Assembly: GCA_964017125.1 (NCBI GenBank)
Contig: OZ024902.1
Location: 59,197,346 to 59,261,345, forward strand
Reading direction: 5' to 3'
From: Flabesymbios commensalis
Lineage: Eukaryota > Annelida > Polychaeta > Terebellida > Flabelligeridae
Length of the DNA: 64,000 nucleotides
Part shown: one piece after another, positions 23,563 through 33,985 of the stretch
How positions within the stretch are numbered: the first letter of the stretch is position 1
Layout: the number at the start of each line of letters is the position of its first letter
Position numbers and translations under genes: made by a program
The notes under the pieces: generated by a model
What the model was told of the DNA's origin: nothing
Database searches by the model: none
The model's input: only the letters and a program-made list of their open reading frames with translations

Positions 23563-24195
23563 ACACATGGTCAGACCCGTGCACAGGATTTTTCTGATGG
23601 GAAGGGGGGTCGAATTTTGGATTGCAGGGGTATTTTAGTTAGTATAGTAGTTGTAGGTGAATTAGGTGAGCTACATTTTCTATCGCAATGTCTAGTATAT
23701 CAAAACCTCAGAATAAAATATTTATATTTTATTTATTTGACTGTCCACCAAGTTGCAACAGACGATATTTTTTTCAAAATACATGTACATGTATACTACC
23801 AGTAGTATTATCCACTGACGATCATTGTTTAATCCACATGTATTATTTTTTCCAGATAAATCACACTTTCCAGAGACGAGAAAAGTGTATATTCGACAAT
23901 AATCAATAATTTTATATTTGTATATTATTATTATTTGTATAAAATGTATTTATTTATATTTGAAAAGGCCATGTAATGGCATATCAAATAAATCAATCAA
24001 TCAAGTCGAATGTGACCTGTTATTATTTATGTCAGTACATGATGTTCTCTCCTATTTAAGACAGTATTTGTATCAGTTCAAGATTAATTCACGACTTAGT
24101 TGTGGAAAAAATGTGAGGGTTGTGGTCACTGAAGGTCATAGAAAGGTCAAATTTGATCTCAATTTGTGAACGTTTAAGTACCGTTAAACATACAC
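23563..24195. other. Non-coding; possible hAT-like MITE scrap
   Basis: GTGCACAGGATTTTTCTGAT followed by GGGAAGGGGGGTCGAATTTT near 23579-23620 recalls the element at 56918-57070, but no second end is seen. The rest is AT-rich with nothing recognised. Confidence 0.35.
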
Positions 24196-24560
24196 GTCAC
24201 AGACGGAATACGGCGTTAGCTCATCGGTGTTGGCTCTATCACTGAAGTTAAGCAACGACGGGCCCGGTCCATAATTGGATGGGTCATCGTATGGGACCAC
24301 CAGGTGCTGTATACACTAGGACATGCTCGAGCGATGTCGTGTCGTGGGGCTCAGAGAACCACGTAAATCAGATGGCTCGTCTGACTGAACTAGAGTTGGG
24401 CGTAAAAGAACCTAAATGGACTTAGGCGCAGTTTCCATCCGGCGAGACCCAAAATCCACAATGTGGTGCGAAAGTACCCGTGGCGCGATAGCACAATAGT
24501 GCGTACTGCCACGTAACATACAGATAACAGCTACACCCTGGACGTGACAGTCATCTAAAA
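24196..24560 (+). mobile_element. SINE with 5S rRNA-derived head
   Basis: The first ~122 bases (24196-24318) read as a 5S rRNA relative. GAAGTTAAGCAACGACGGGC is the box A region, then TTGGATGGGTCATCGTATGG and ACCACCAGGTGCTGTATACA are the box C region and 3' end. These promoter boxes for RNA polymerase III are the best-preserved part; the 5' third is more diverged. The following ~240 bases (GTCGTGGGGCTCAGAGAACC ... GTGGCGCGATAGCACAATAG) are not 5S. This suggests a SINE of the 5S-headed class (SINE3-like) rather than a lone pseudogene. The 3' limit is approximate and no target-site duplication was found. Confidence 0.7.
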
Positions 24561-24761
24561 TGATTCATTTGGTGACACCACCTTTATGCCACTCTAAGCA
24601 GATATAGATAATATACGAAAACCACTAGGACATGGATTTTTCGAATTTTAGATTGCAGCGCATTACCATGATTACAACTGTTACTTACATCATTCCGAAG
24701 TTTAAAAAAATTACGGGAATATGGCCTACAATAGGTATAAAGAATTATAAAATTCACGTAC

Positions 24762-24893
24762 CCGTTTAGGAGGTTCCAGCGTTCCATATCCTTGATCATA
24801 GTCCTCATCACGAGAAAGACGCTTCTCTAATGAGTTCCAGTAAGTCGTACTAAAATATAGTCTGCTGGGACGATAACAACCAACGCTAGTCAT
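24762..24893 (-). CDS. Candidate host coding exon (44 codons)
   Basis: The minus strand reads ATG (24893-24891) and stays open for exactly 44 codons, ending ...LEPPKR directly at a consensus splice donor (CGG-GTACGTGAA, intron starting at 24761). Just upstream, CTACTGTTCGTTTAAG resembles a splice acceptor, so the exon may begin at the ATG or be internal. The peptide starts MTSVGCYRPSRLYFSTTYWN and continues with an acidic RDEDYDQGYG segment. Its composition is like a normal cytoplasmic or juxtamembrane protein segment, unlike the low-complexity frames around it. No domain is recognised and partner exons were not found. It could be a chance open frame. Confidence 0.35.
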
Positions 24894-25448
24894 CTTAAAC
24901 GAACAGTAGATATGTCTTCTGTATAAATCAATCAATCCCGTGGTATTGCATCAAAAGACAATTTTTCCATGGAAACAGAATGATGTTGCGTGTGTGATTA
25001 ACAGTGATTAAGGGACACAGAATGAGGATGTGGGGACATCACAATCAGTACTGTAGATTGAGGTAGTACTATTATATACGGACATCAACAATCCGGTGTC
25101 ATCAACACCGAGAGTGTGTCTGTCTGGTTCTCCTCCTGTCAGTCTAATCCTTGTGTCTGATCCTTGTTTTAGGCCTGGCAACAGGTGCCGCATACATTAG
25201 ACCGGCTACAGAATGACATAACCATCAGCTGACCGGTGACAGGTTATACTGCAGCCCTCTCTGTTACAGGAAGGGGACTCCTGTGGCATGCCAGACTACA
25301 CATGACTCAGGACGAGCCGTCTGGCTGGCTGGCAATCCTGATCCGTACGTGTACAGCCTGTGACAGTACGGCAAGCAAAGAACAAGGTGCAGACGGGATG
25401 CAAGCGACCCATCACACCAAGATAATGCTCTCTTCCCAAAATGAGACT
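24894..25448. other. Non-coding; weak exon-like signal
   Basis: TGATCCTTGTTTTAG near 25159-25172 resembles a splice acceptor on the plus strand and is followed by about 20 open codons to a stop. This is too weak to call. Nothing else is recognised. Confidence 0.3.
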
Positions 25449-25770
25449 ATGCTGGTTTAATGTCGGTTCAGCGTGGACGACGATGGACCGTCATTAAAGC
25501 AGAATTGGTCAGCGTATCGTTTTTCCTTGGGACAGATATAAGGCGTTGAGCATTATGTTGATTTAATGTTGACGGTGGACCAACATTAATCCAGCATGGG
25601 CTCAACGTCTTAGTGTCTATACTTGGTCGCTTAACAATGTTATAAACATTCATGTTGATTTGAACATAACTGCATGCTAGCTTACACGAGACCTGGTAGC
25701 AACGCCGGTATAATGCTGGCTTAACGTTCCAGGTGGAACAGCATTGGCCAAACATTGTTACAACAGCTCA
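25449..25770. repeat. Cluster of three degenerate class A palindromes
   Basis: GCTGGTTTAATGTCGGTTCA (25450), TTGATTTAATGTTGACGGTG with GGACCAACATTAATCCAGCA (25558-25600), and TAATGCTGGCTTAACGTTCC (25711) are partial class A arms lying in succession. Confidence 0.6.
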
Positions 25771-26368
25771 TGCTAATAGGGCCATATATCCCAAAAGCGC
25801 CCTACAAGGGAAGACATAACCCCGAGTTGCTTTTATTCAATCAGCGTACCGGTACATGTAAATGCACAGCCATTGCATGGATCTCATAAACCCTAATTCA
25901 GCATAATGAATCGTCTACCCTGGCAAAATTATTGATGTACTGTATTTATGGGGGAAAATGAAAAAGCGATCCATTCACAGATGCAGTATTCCAATCCATA
26001 CATATAATCAATGATATTCTTTGTGTTCAGGCCGTTTGCCATATATATCCATTACCATAAACAAATACTTATTTCCGTCTCGTCTGACGGCGAGTATACT
26101 AGTAGTATACCCTTAATACATGCAACCATTTGTGAAAGATAGAAGATGCAACCACCATTCGACACTCTTTACTTTGTGGCAGCCAATACAGAGCTAAATC
26201 TGTTTAAATTTGCAGAATATATCCCATAGCTAAAATGTTCTAGATCAATCCTTCCAGCTTCGATGTATTTCTGGGTGAAGTTTTTGTCCCAGACAGGCAA
26301 TACCGTCTGAGTTTTGAAAACGTGTAGCAAGTCCTTGGTCTGGGCATATCTCACGTGAAACGTTTCTA
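25771..26368. other. Non-coding, nothing recognised
   Basis: No exon or repeat copy is recognised. The minus frame at 26169-26354 has no splice or family support. Confidence 0.45.
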
Positions 26369-26436
26369 CAATGCTGGATCAATGTTGGGGCAGCGTCACA
26401 ACCAATTGGCCCAAGGATTATCCAGCATTGTGACCA
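26369..26436. mobile_element. Palindromic MITE, class A, short
   Basis: CAATGCTGGATCAATGTTGG and CCCAAGGATTATCCAGCATTG fold on each other. The centre CAGCGTCACAACCAATTGG is partly deleted or mutated. Confidence 0.65.
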
Positions 26437-26465
26437 ATAAATGTTGTGATCACACAGAATAAACT

Positions 26466-27020
26466 AGAAGAGTCCAGTTTTTTTGTACAAAAAAACTGGA
26501 TATATGTCTCCCCTCCAGCAGCGTAACCATAAAGGTTGATAGCTATTACTTAGATGTTGTGTCAATGGCTTTTGTAATTAATGTTACTAAATAGGTAGAG
26601 ACTATGTATTTTGATGCCGGGAAGATGATCTACAGTAATTAAATCGTCTTTAGGCTCAATCAGTTGGGCAACAGTTTTAATATCTTCACACCCAGTGATG
26701 TGCAAAACACAAATGTGGCCTGTCAACAGCTGCGGGTCAGGCAGTGCAAGCCGACATCGACCCAATGTCTGGTAAATGTTGGGCTAGCGTCGCCGGTGCT
26801 GGCTAGTATCCATTCAACCGTAGTCAGTAGGCCTACTTCAGGCCGACTGTAATACCAGCAGGATGCTTTGAACAAAAGCTGGGTTAATGTTGGCCGCCGT
26901 CTGTGACGCTGGCCCACATTCAGCGTGGCGTCAAACACGACACGGTAACCCAATACTGGGCTAATGTTGGCTCAGCGTCGTAGACATTGAGTCAACGTCT
27001 CGTGTTTGACCGCCTGCATG
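26466..27020 (+). mobile_element. Composite palindrome-bearing element, copy 1
   Basis: Opens with a small hairpin, CCAGTTTTTTTGTACAAAAA.., then GTCTCCCCTCCAGCAGCGTA, ACCATAAAGGTTGATAGCTA and a non-palindromic spacer. Next come GTCGCCGGTGCTGGCTAGTA, CAGGATGCTTTGAACAAAAG, and two class A-like palindromes in succession (GTTAATGTTGGCCGCCGTCT ... and GGGCTAATGTTGGCTCAGCG ...), ending CGTCTCGTGTTTGACCGCCT. The same module order occurs at 27788, 28795, 36380 (inverted) and 61235 (inverted). It has no coding capacity. Confidence 0.75.
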
Positions 27021-27200
27021 ATAGACGGCGAATACAGAACGCACGGACACAAAACTGATGTGACATAAAAATGAGGGGTGAGAAGTAAACCTATATGACT
27101 CCTTTCTGTGTACAGAGGGGAGACATAATTAAAACACTGTGGATGTAATTTAAAGGGGAAATCTGTTCACGTTTCTCAGGCTGCATCAGGTGTCCACGAC

Positions 27201-27288
27201 ACGTGACGCTTGTCCAATGTTGTTTTAATGTTGGGCCGACGTCGAAGACGGTGGGCCAACATTTAAAGAACGTCTCGTGTTTGCTGGG
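27201..27288. mobile_element. Palindromic MITE, class A
   Basis: TGTTTTAATGTTGGGCCGAC, GTCGAAGACGGTGGGCCAACATT and ACGTCTCGTGTTTGCTGGG. The left terminus is replaced by CACGACACGTGACGC. Confidence 0.75.
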
Positions 27289-27787
27289 ACACCATCAGCT
27301 GTTTTAATAGTGTCATCCCACTTGTCATTATTCAGGGGCGCATCCAGCAGGAGACACTAAAGAGGAGATTACCACTTGCACTCGGAAAACAACGGGACAT
27401 TATACGGGCAAAGAATCACTATTCCAGCACCAGTTGTAATTTAAAGGCGGAGTGAGCTGATTTCAAAAGCAACATAATCGAAGTATATAACACAAAGACC
27501 TGATAACTGTGAATTCACGGATGCTCCCCACAATATTGAATCTTTACGAGTGAGTGGGGAATAAAATTATAACATTTTACTTGGCTGACTTTGGGATTGA
27601 GCATTAAAAAAAAATTGCGAATATTTTTACACATTTTAGCAACAGTAATGCCATGATATGATACAAACCAAACAAGACATCTTTCACCATGCTTACAGTG
27701 ATTATTACCTTGTTAATTTATAAAATCTAGTAAAAAATGACGACAATAATGATCATTTTATTATGCTTGATGCTGTCACAAAGACTG
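27289..27787. other. Non-coding; SINE-A scrap
   Basis: CGGATGCTCCCCACAATATT followed by GAATCTTTACGAGTGAGTGG at about 27518-27560 is a fragment of the SINE-A middle on the minus strand. The rest shows nothing. Confidence 0.5.
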
Positions 27788-28530
27788 ACTAGAAGGGCCT
27801 AGAGATGTCTCCCCTTCAGCAGCATAGCCATAAAGGTTGATAGCTAATAGTGGCTATTCTAATTAATGTTATTGAATGGCTCCTGTTTGGAACCACGACA
27901 ATGTGCGAAACAAAATGTGGCTTGTCAACACTCTCAGCACACACGAGACGTTGACCCGATGCTGGTCCAATGCTGAACCACCGTCTGCGACGCTGGCCCG
28001 GCTTCAAACAGCACTGATTCAACGCCTCTTGTTTGCTGGGCGTTCAATAGCAGCTGGGCTGGTAGTGCTTACTGCTGGCGGCGATTACAAGCTGACACCG
28101 ACCCATTGTCTGTTAAATGTCGCCGGTGCTGGCCGGTATCCAATGGATATCGGCCAGCACCAGCGATACTATCCATTAGTCCTAGTCAGTACTACTAGGC
28201 GGCGATTACAAACTGACACTGACCCATTGTCTGTTAAATGTCGCCGGTGCTGGCTGGTATCCATTAGTCCTAGTCAGTACTTCATGCTGGCAGTACCGGC
28301 ACGATGCTTTGAACCAAAGCTGGTTTAATGTTGGCAGCCGTCTGGTGTGGCGCCAAACACGACATGGTAGCCCAATACTGGGCTAATGCTGGCTCAGCGT
28401 AGTAGACAGTGGGCCAACATTAGCCCAGCATTGGGTCATCGTCTTGTGTTTGCTGGGGCGGCCTGCGACTGCACAATGGAAACTGCTGGACAGACGGACA
28501 GACAGAAAGGACAGATTCACTGAGCGGACA
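27788..28530 (+). mobile_element. Composite palindrome-bearing element, copy 2
   Basis: The fullest copy. In order: GTCTCCCCTTCAGCAGCATA, AAGGTTGATAGCTAATAGTG, GGAACCACGACAATGTGCGA, then a class A palindrome (about 27935-28040). The GGCGATTACAAGCTGACACC / GTCGCCGGTGCTGGC module follows and is present twice (about 28078 and 28200). After it come ACGATGCTTTGAACCAAAGC, a second and third palindrome to GTCTTGTGTTTGCTGGGGCG, and a tail GGACAGACGGACAGACAGAA. The tandem repeat of one internal module is specific to this copy. Confidence 0.75.
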
Positions 28531-28559
28531 AAGGTAAACCAACATGTACTCACCTCTGT

Positions 28560-28760
28560 GTACAGAAGGCGAGACATAACTAGAAGGTTCACCTGAGATG
28601 TCTCCCTTCCCGCAGCTTGATAGCTAATACCCAGCAAACACGGGTCATTCACCCAATGCTGTGTTTCAATGTTAGGCCAGCTAAGTGTTAAAGACAGAGG
28701 GCCAACATAGATACAGCATTGTGTGAATACCCCGCGTTTGCTGGATAGATAAGTGTACCC
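28560..28760 (+). mobile_element. Short composite copy with one palindrome
   Basis: TGTACAGAAGGCGAGACATA, GATGTCTCCCTTCCCGCAGC and TTGATAGCTAATA lead directly into a whole class A palindrome with CCCAGCAAACACGGG at the left and CGCGTTTGCTGG at the right. This looks like a composite element deleted for its middle. Confidence 0.6.
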
Positions 28761-28794
28761 GTATCAGCGATCAAGTCGCCTACCACACTATGCC

Positions 28795-29375
28795 TAGCAA
28801 ACACGACAAGCTGGTCCACCTTCGTTGGCTCTGGCTATCAACCATTCAACACTCGACAGTGCTTTCTGTTGGCGGTGGTGTGACCATAGAGTACAAGCTG
28901 ACACTGATCTAATGTCTGTTAAATGTTATACCAGCTGGCCAGTATCCATTCAGCCCTAGTCAGTACCTCATGCTGGCGGAAGTGCAAACACATAGTATAG
29001 TATACACCACCCCAATGCCGTCTAAATGTTGTTGTACGACGCTATACAATGGCCAGACATCAGACTAATGTACGTTACACTGACACATTCCCGGGTCAAT
29101 GGTGGGCTTGTGTAGCATAGACTATACCAGCACAATGCTTTGAAACAAAGCCGGGTTAATGTTGGCCCGCCGTCTGTGACGCTGGCCCACATTCAGCGTG
29201 GCGCCAAACACGACACGGTAACCCAATACTGGGCTAATACTGGCTCAGCGTCGTATACTGTGGGCCAACATTAGCCCTGTATTAGGTCAACATCTCATAT
29301 TTGCTAAAGCGGTCTGCAACTGCACAATGGAAACCGTTGGACAGACGGACAGACAGAAAGGACAGACTCACTGAG
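28795..29375 (+). mobile_element. Composite palindrome-bearing element, copy 3
   Basis: Contains AGCAAACACGACAAGCTGGT, AGTACAAGCTGACACTGATC and TGCTTTGAAACAAAGCCGGG. It also holds two class A-like palindromes (about 29155-29310) with the GTGGCGCCAAACACGACACG spacer between them, and the tail GGACAGACGGACAGACAGAA shared with copy 2. The beginning is diverged. Confidence 0.7.
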
Positions 29376-29611
29376 CGGACATAATAAATGCAGTATACAT
29401 AGTCGTACGATACCAGTAATAATGTTCGTAATTGGTGAAAGTGTAGTAACTGGGTAAACAAACTAGACGTAAGTGTTTACCATCCAAGAAGGCTCCCCCT
29501 CGCATTTTTCAAATAAGAGTTATACATTAATTACAATTTTAGCAGGTAATCAATTTGAACATGTAATTATCAAGTAATATTATGAGGCAGAGGCTAGCAG
29601 TTTTAGGCTAG

Positions 29612-30918
29612 CGTGATAAGTTCTAATTTGACGAAAAAAGACAAAAGATGGCCGCCATGACCCGGATATTTTCCCAAACTTTTTGAAAAATTAATGCAGT
29701 CTAGAAAATACTACTACTATGCACGATGTTGAATATTGAGTATATCGGATGAGTGAGTGGCTTTGAAGTTATCAGGGTGACAAGGACCTAAATTGACGAA
29801 AAAAGATTAAATATGGCCGCCATGACCCGAATATTTCCCCAAAATTTCCGAAAAATTGATGCAGGCTAAGAATTATCACTACTATGCAGTATTTTGAATA
29901 TTGGGTACATCGGATGAGCGGCTTTGAAGTTTTCAGGGTGACAAGGTCCTAGTTTAACTAAAAAAGATTAAAGATGGCCGCCATGACCCGAATATTTCCA
30001 CGAACTTTCTTGAAAATTGATGCAGCCTAGGAATTAATACTTGCATCCAGTATGTTGAACACAAAGTGAATCGACAAAGCGGTTTTGAAGATATCAGGGT
30101 GACTACATGTAGGTCATAATTTGATAAAAAAAGATAAAAGATGGCCGCCATGACCCGAATATTTTCCCAAACTTTCTGAAAAATTGATACAGCCTAGGAA
30201 TGAATACTACTATGCAGTATGTTGAATAGTGAGTATATTGGATAAGCGTCTTTGAAGTTATCAGGGTGACAAGGTCCAAATTTGACGAGAAAAAAGATTA
30301 AAAATGGCCGCCATGCCCGAATGTTTTCGCAAACTTTCTGAAAAATTGATGCAGCCTAGGAATTAATATTTGCATCCAGTATTTTGAACACAAAAAGAAT
30401 CGAAAAAGCGGTTTGGTAGATATCAGGGTGACAAGGTCCTAATTTGACGAAAAAAGGTTAAATATGGCCGCCATGACCCGGATATTTTCCCGAACTGTCT
30501 GAAAAATTGATGCAGGCTAGGAATCAATACTACTATGCAGTATTTTGAATATTGAGTATATCGGATAAGCGGATTTGAAGTTATCAGGGTGACAAGGTTT
30601 AATTTGACGAAAAAAGATTAATGATGACCGCCATGACCCATATATTTTCCGGAATTTTCTGAAAAATTGATGCAGTCTAGGAATTAATACTACTATGCAG
30701 TATTTTCATTATTGAGTATATCTGATAAGCGGCTTTGAAGTTATTAGGGTGAGAAGGTCCTAATTTGACGAAAAAAGAATAAAGATGGCCGCCATGACCC
30801 AAATATTCTCCCGAACTTTCTAAAAAAATGATGCAGCCTAGGAATTAATACTTGTATCCAGTATGTTTAACACCAAATTAATACAAAAAGCGGTTTTGTA
30901 GATATCAGGGTAACATGG
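29612..30918. repeat. Tandem array of ~162-bp units, two unit types
   Basis: Eight diverged units, with the conserved block ATGGCCGCCATGACCCG (or variant) starting near 29648, 29813, 29974, 30141, 30304, 30464, 30624 and 30785; spacing is 160-167 bp. Each unit has ATTTTCCC.AACTTTCTGAAA, GATGCAGCCTAGGAATTAAT and TATCAGGGTGACAAGGTCCT. Two types alternate: type a has ACTACTATGCAGTATTTTGA, type b has CTTGCATCCAGTATGTTGAA. The order is a,a,b,a,b,a,a,b. It is non-coding. Confidence 0.9.
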
Positions 30919-33479
30919 TATACAGCGGCATTTTGGCAAATTGCCAAAAAAGACATAGTCACATTTAGAACATTATATCATTTGTAGTCCCTCAGGCTGA
31001 CAAGGGTGTACCAGCAATACGTGAGAAATACACCTTTTTATTCTAAGGGAAACATAATCATGATGATATGTATTCCACACTACATATTAATTTGCTTACG
31101 TTACATTCGTGATATTATATAGATGTACACCCCTCTTACTTGGGGGGAACCTTGTAAGCCTAAATAATTCAGATATTCCCCACAACAAAGTGAGCCACAC
31201 TGGCTAATATCTGCATATATATATAGACACAACTCATCAAGTTATATACGTGAGTTTATTGCTGATAACGGCTACAAGCTGTGGCTGGCTGGCTGTAGTG
31301 ACAGCTTGTAGACTATCAACGCTCTTGTCTGTCATCAGTTTACGACTTAACCCTTCAATTACCTGTTCAATTTCAGGAATCATGGGAATTGCTAATTACT
31401 AATTTCAGCTTCGAATTAAAATTAAAAAAATAATCAATTTTTTGCAATTAATTATTTAGGCTTTTAGAAATTGTACAATAGGCCTACTGTGTGTCTTATA
31501 AATTGCGAAATATTTAGTTTGACAATACAAATCAGTTTCAGTGTGTGTCTGCCTTCAGTGCAATTTAAAAAACTACTTAAAAAAATAAAAGCAATTTTTT
31601 TCCACAGTGCTACAATAGTGATGGGTTCATGTTGCTACAGACACAGTATTCATGAATAACTCAAAAAAATTGGAAACGCTACTTTTTTTACTAAAACAAA
31701 TTGTCAAGCAACACTAATGTCATTTTTAGGTTTTTGGCGGCCATCATGGGAAATGCCATTTGATGGTTCGGTGCCACCCCCACCCCCAAAAAATGGGTAC
31801 ATTTCCTAGGCACATACGCTGTGAAAAAAATGATTTGTGGATACACCTGCGACGGCGGCAGCTGCACCTTCCAGAAAATGCTAAACACTAAATAAGCATT
31901 CCGATATATCGGGGATGCTTAATTGCACAGCTTAGACTAGCAGGCGAGGTCGCCGGTCACAGACACGCATGAACACATATTGAAAAAACACTAGAGGCAC
32001 AGCTCGATGCTTTCCCGCTGGCATTGGACTGCTGTGTTGCGCCGTGTGGCTGCATGTCATGGTATCCACCGCTCCAATAATATCAGATTCTGCGCCATAG
32101 AATCCGATATTATGAGATATGGCACAATATAAATATATTGCGAACATTGAACTGTTTAGTGGTCGCGTTAAGCGAATATAAACAATTCAAAATTTGAATC
32201 AAGCTAGTATGATCAGTATAAACGGCCGCCATTTGGTTTGAATTTCTCGCACCTATAAACGACATCCAGCTCCCTGTCTGGAAATGAAGTGTCAGACCTT
32301 AGACCTCATAACAGCTTGGGACATTCAAAAGAATAGTGTTAACCACGATACGAAAATAGTTTCTGACAAATTGGGAGAAGGAATACTTAAAATTGTCAAT
32401 CGCTTTAATTTTGTGGATAAAAATAAATATGTACACAGCAAGAGTTAATATATTCTTCAATGCCGGATACTGTGGACAAAATGGCCGTCTGGGATCATCA
32501 CCTAACATAATGTCGTCTGTGTACAGAGTTTTATGACCAAATAAAACAGGAAACTGTTGACATGCCTTGTCCGGCAGTACTCAGGGTACGAAAGGTCACA
32601 CTATGTTCAAACAATTGTACGGATAATCATCGGCAAAAGAAATGTGAGCTCTCTATTATCAGATTATCTAATATCAAGATTGTCTAAAATTGAACACTAT
32701 ACACACTGATACATAGGGCCTATACCCATATACATATACACATCAATGACATTATATTCCACGATAAAAAGCCTGTTGATTTGTCACTGGCATGCTTGCG
32801 TGAGTCATTGCTCTGTTTTCCACTGGCTGTCCATTCGGCAGCAGGCAGCTATCCACGAGACCTTTAAATCGCTAATCACTTATAGATTTTAAAGAATAAC
32901 CTTATCACAATTTTCTGAATGCGTCAAAAATCTGCAAATCACCATAATTAAAAAATAGGCCGCTATTCTACCAAACATTTTACGAATTGATTATTTATAA
33001 TATTTATATTTTTCACTCATTTGCTGTGTGTCGACCCGCAAATTCAAATGGGTGAAAATTAAATTCTATGTTAGCGCTTCCTATGTAAGCGGTTACCACA
33101 GAAACCATTAGTCACTTCTGTACAAGTTGTAGACCTATATCAATTTTTATTATCATTTAGCTAACGTGCCCCGCAACAGATGCCAAAAACGAGCATGTGG
33201 AACGAGAGCAACACCAGATGAACTTGTTCAGTCTATAGTTAGTTGCATGCTTAGCAGCAACAACATAAAAACTGTGGCGGCGTCAAACGTTTTTTTGCCG
33301 TAACATTCATTATTACGGGAAGAGCTCGCACGGTTATTAGCAGTTTGTGCACACGCAATGTGTACGGGCGCGAGAAAAAAACACCAGGCAGCCATCTGCT
33401 GTATGTTAAAAGCCGCTGTATATCGTACATCACTTCGTGATGACAGATTGTACTCTCAGCTAAATGAGGAAACAACATC
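30919..33479. other. Non-coding; scattered GGCCGCCAT motifs
   Basis: GGCGGCCATCATGGGAAATG and GGTGCCACCCCCACCCCCAA (about 31736-31800) belong to the repeat seen near 22000-22350. AACGGCCGCCATTTGG is near 32221. No exon is recognised; the minus frames at 31932-32147 and 33251-33478 have no support. Confidence 0.4.
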
Positions 33480-33557
33480 TCGTCGCCTCGGAGCTAAAGG
33501 ATCCTATCTGCCACTCTGACGAGTGTCAGATAGGATCCTTTAGCTCCGAGGGGACGA
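33480..33557. repeat. 78-bp near-perfect hairpin
   Basis: TCGTCGCCTCGGAGCTAAAG plus GATCCTATCTGCCACTC folds onto GAGTGTCAGATAGGATC plus CTTTAGCTCCGAGGGGACGA with three or so mismatches and a loop of a few bases. It shares its terminal wording (ATCGTC-CCT-GGA) and the motif TATCTGCCACT with the hairpin at 46582-46668, but the middle of the arms differs. Confidence 0.8.
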
Positions 33558-33801
33558 TCTATACACCTATAAATTATGTACACCTGAAGAAAAATGTATA
33601 CATATTCGTAAAGGTTAGCTGAGGCTTAAAATGTCGTATCTGTTACTTGGTGAAGTAGCAGAATTATCCGACCCTCACATCTTCGCGAAAGATGGCGAAA
33701 TGTTTAACTTAGCAAATAATATTTAACTTCTATGGCTCGGTACCCGAAAATATCTATGGGAAGAGTTTCCAAGGCACGTAATTTTCAGTGAAAGTTATTA
33801 A

Positions 33802-33985
33802 CCCTTTGCCTGCTAATCACGACAATAGTCGTTTTTAATCCGTTTTAAAAACTATTAGCCGATTGGTGTCAAATTAAACAAAATTAATATGAGTAATTTT
33901 CAACCACTTGAGGTTGTGGATCGCGGTAGCGAGACACAACCTCAAGTGGTTGATAAAAGAATAAACAATAGGCATCCTGATGTAT
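33802..33985. repeat. TTAA-CCCTTT repeat (left end and internal inverted motif)
   Basis: TTAA at 33798-33801 followed by CCCTTTGCCTGCTAATCACG is a textbook piggyBac-like end. Inside, TTTTCAACCACTTGAGGTTG and CAACCTCAAGTGGTTGATAA form an inverted pair around GTGGATCGCGGTAGCGAGAC. The right terminus was not found. Confidence 0.65.

Noticed and set aside
24196-24318. Functional 5S rRNA gene
   Set aside because: The 5' third is too diverged, there is no T-run terminator at the 3' end, and foreign sequence follows directly.
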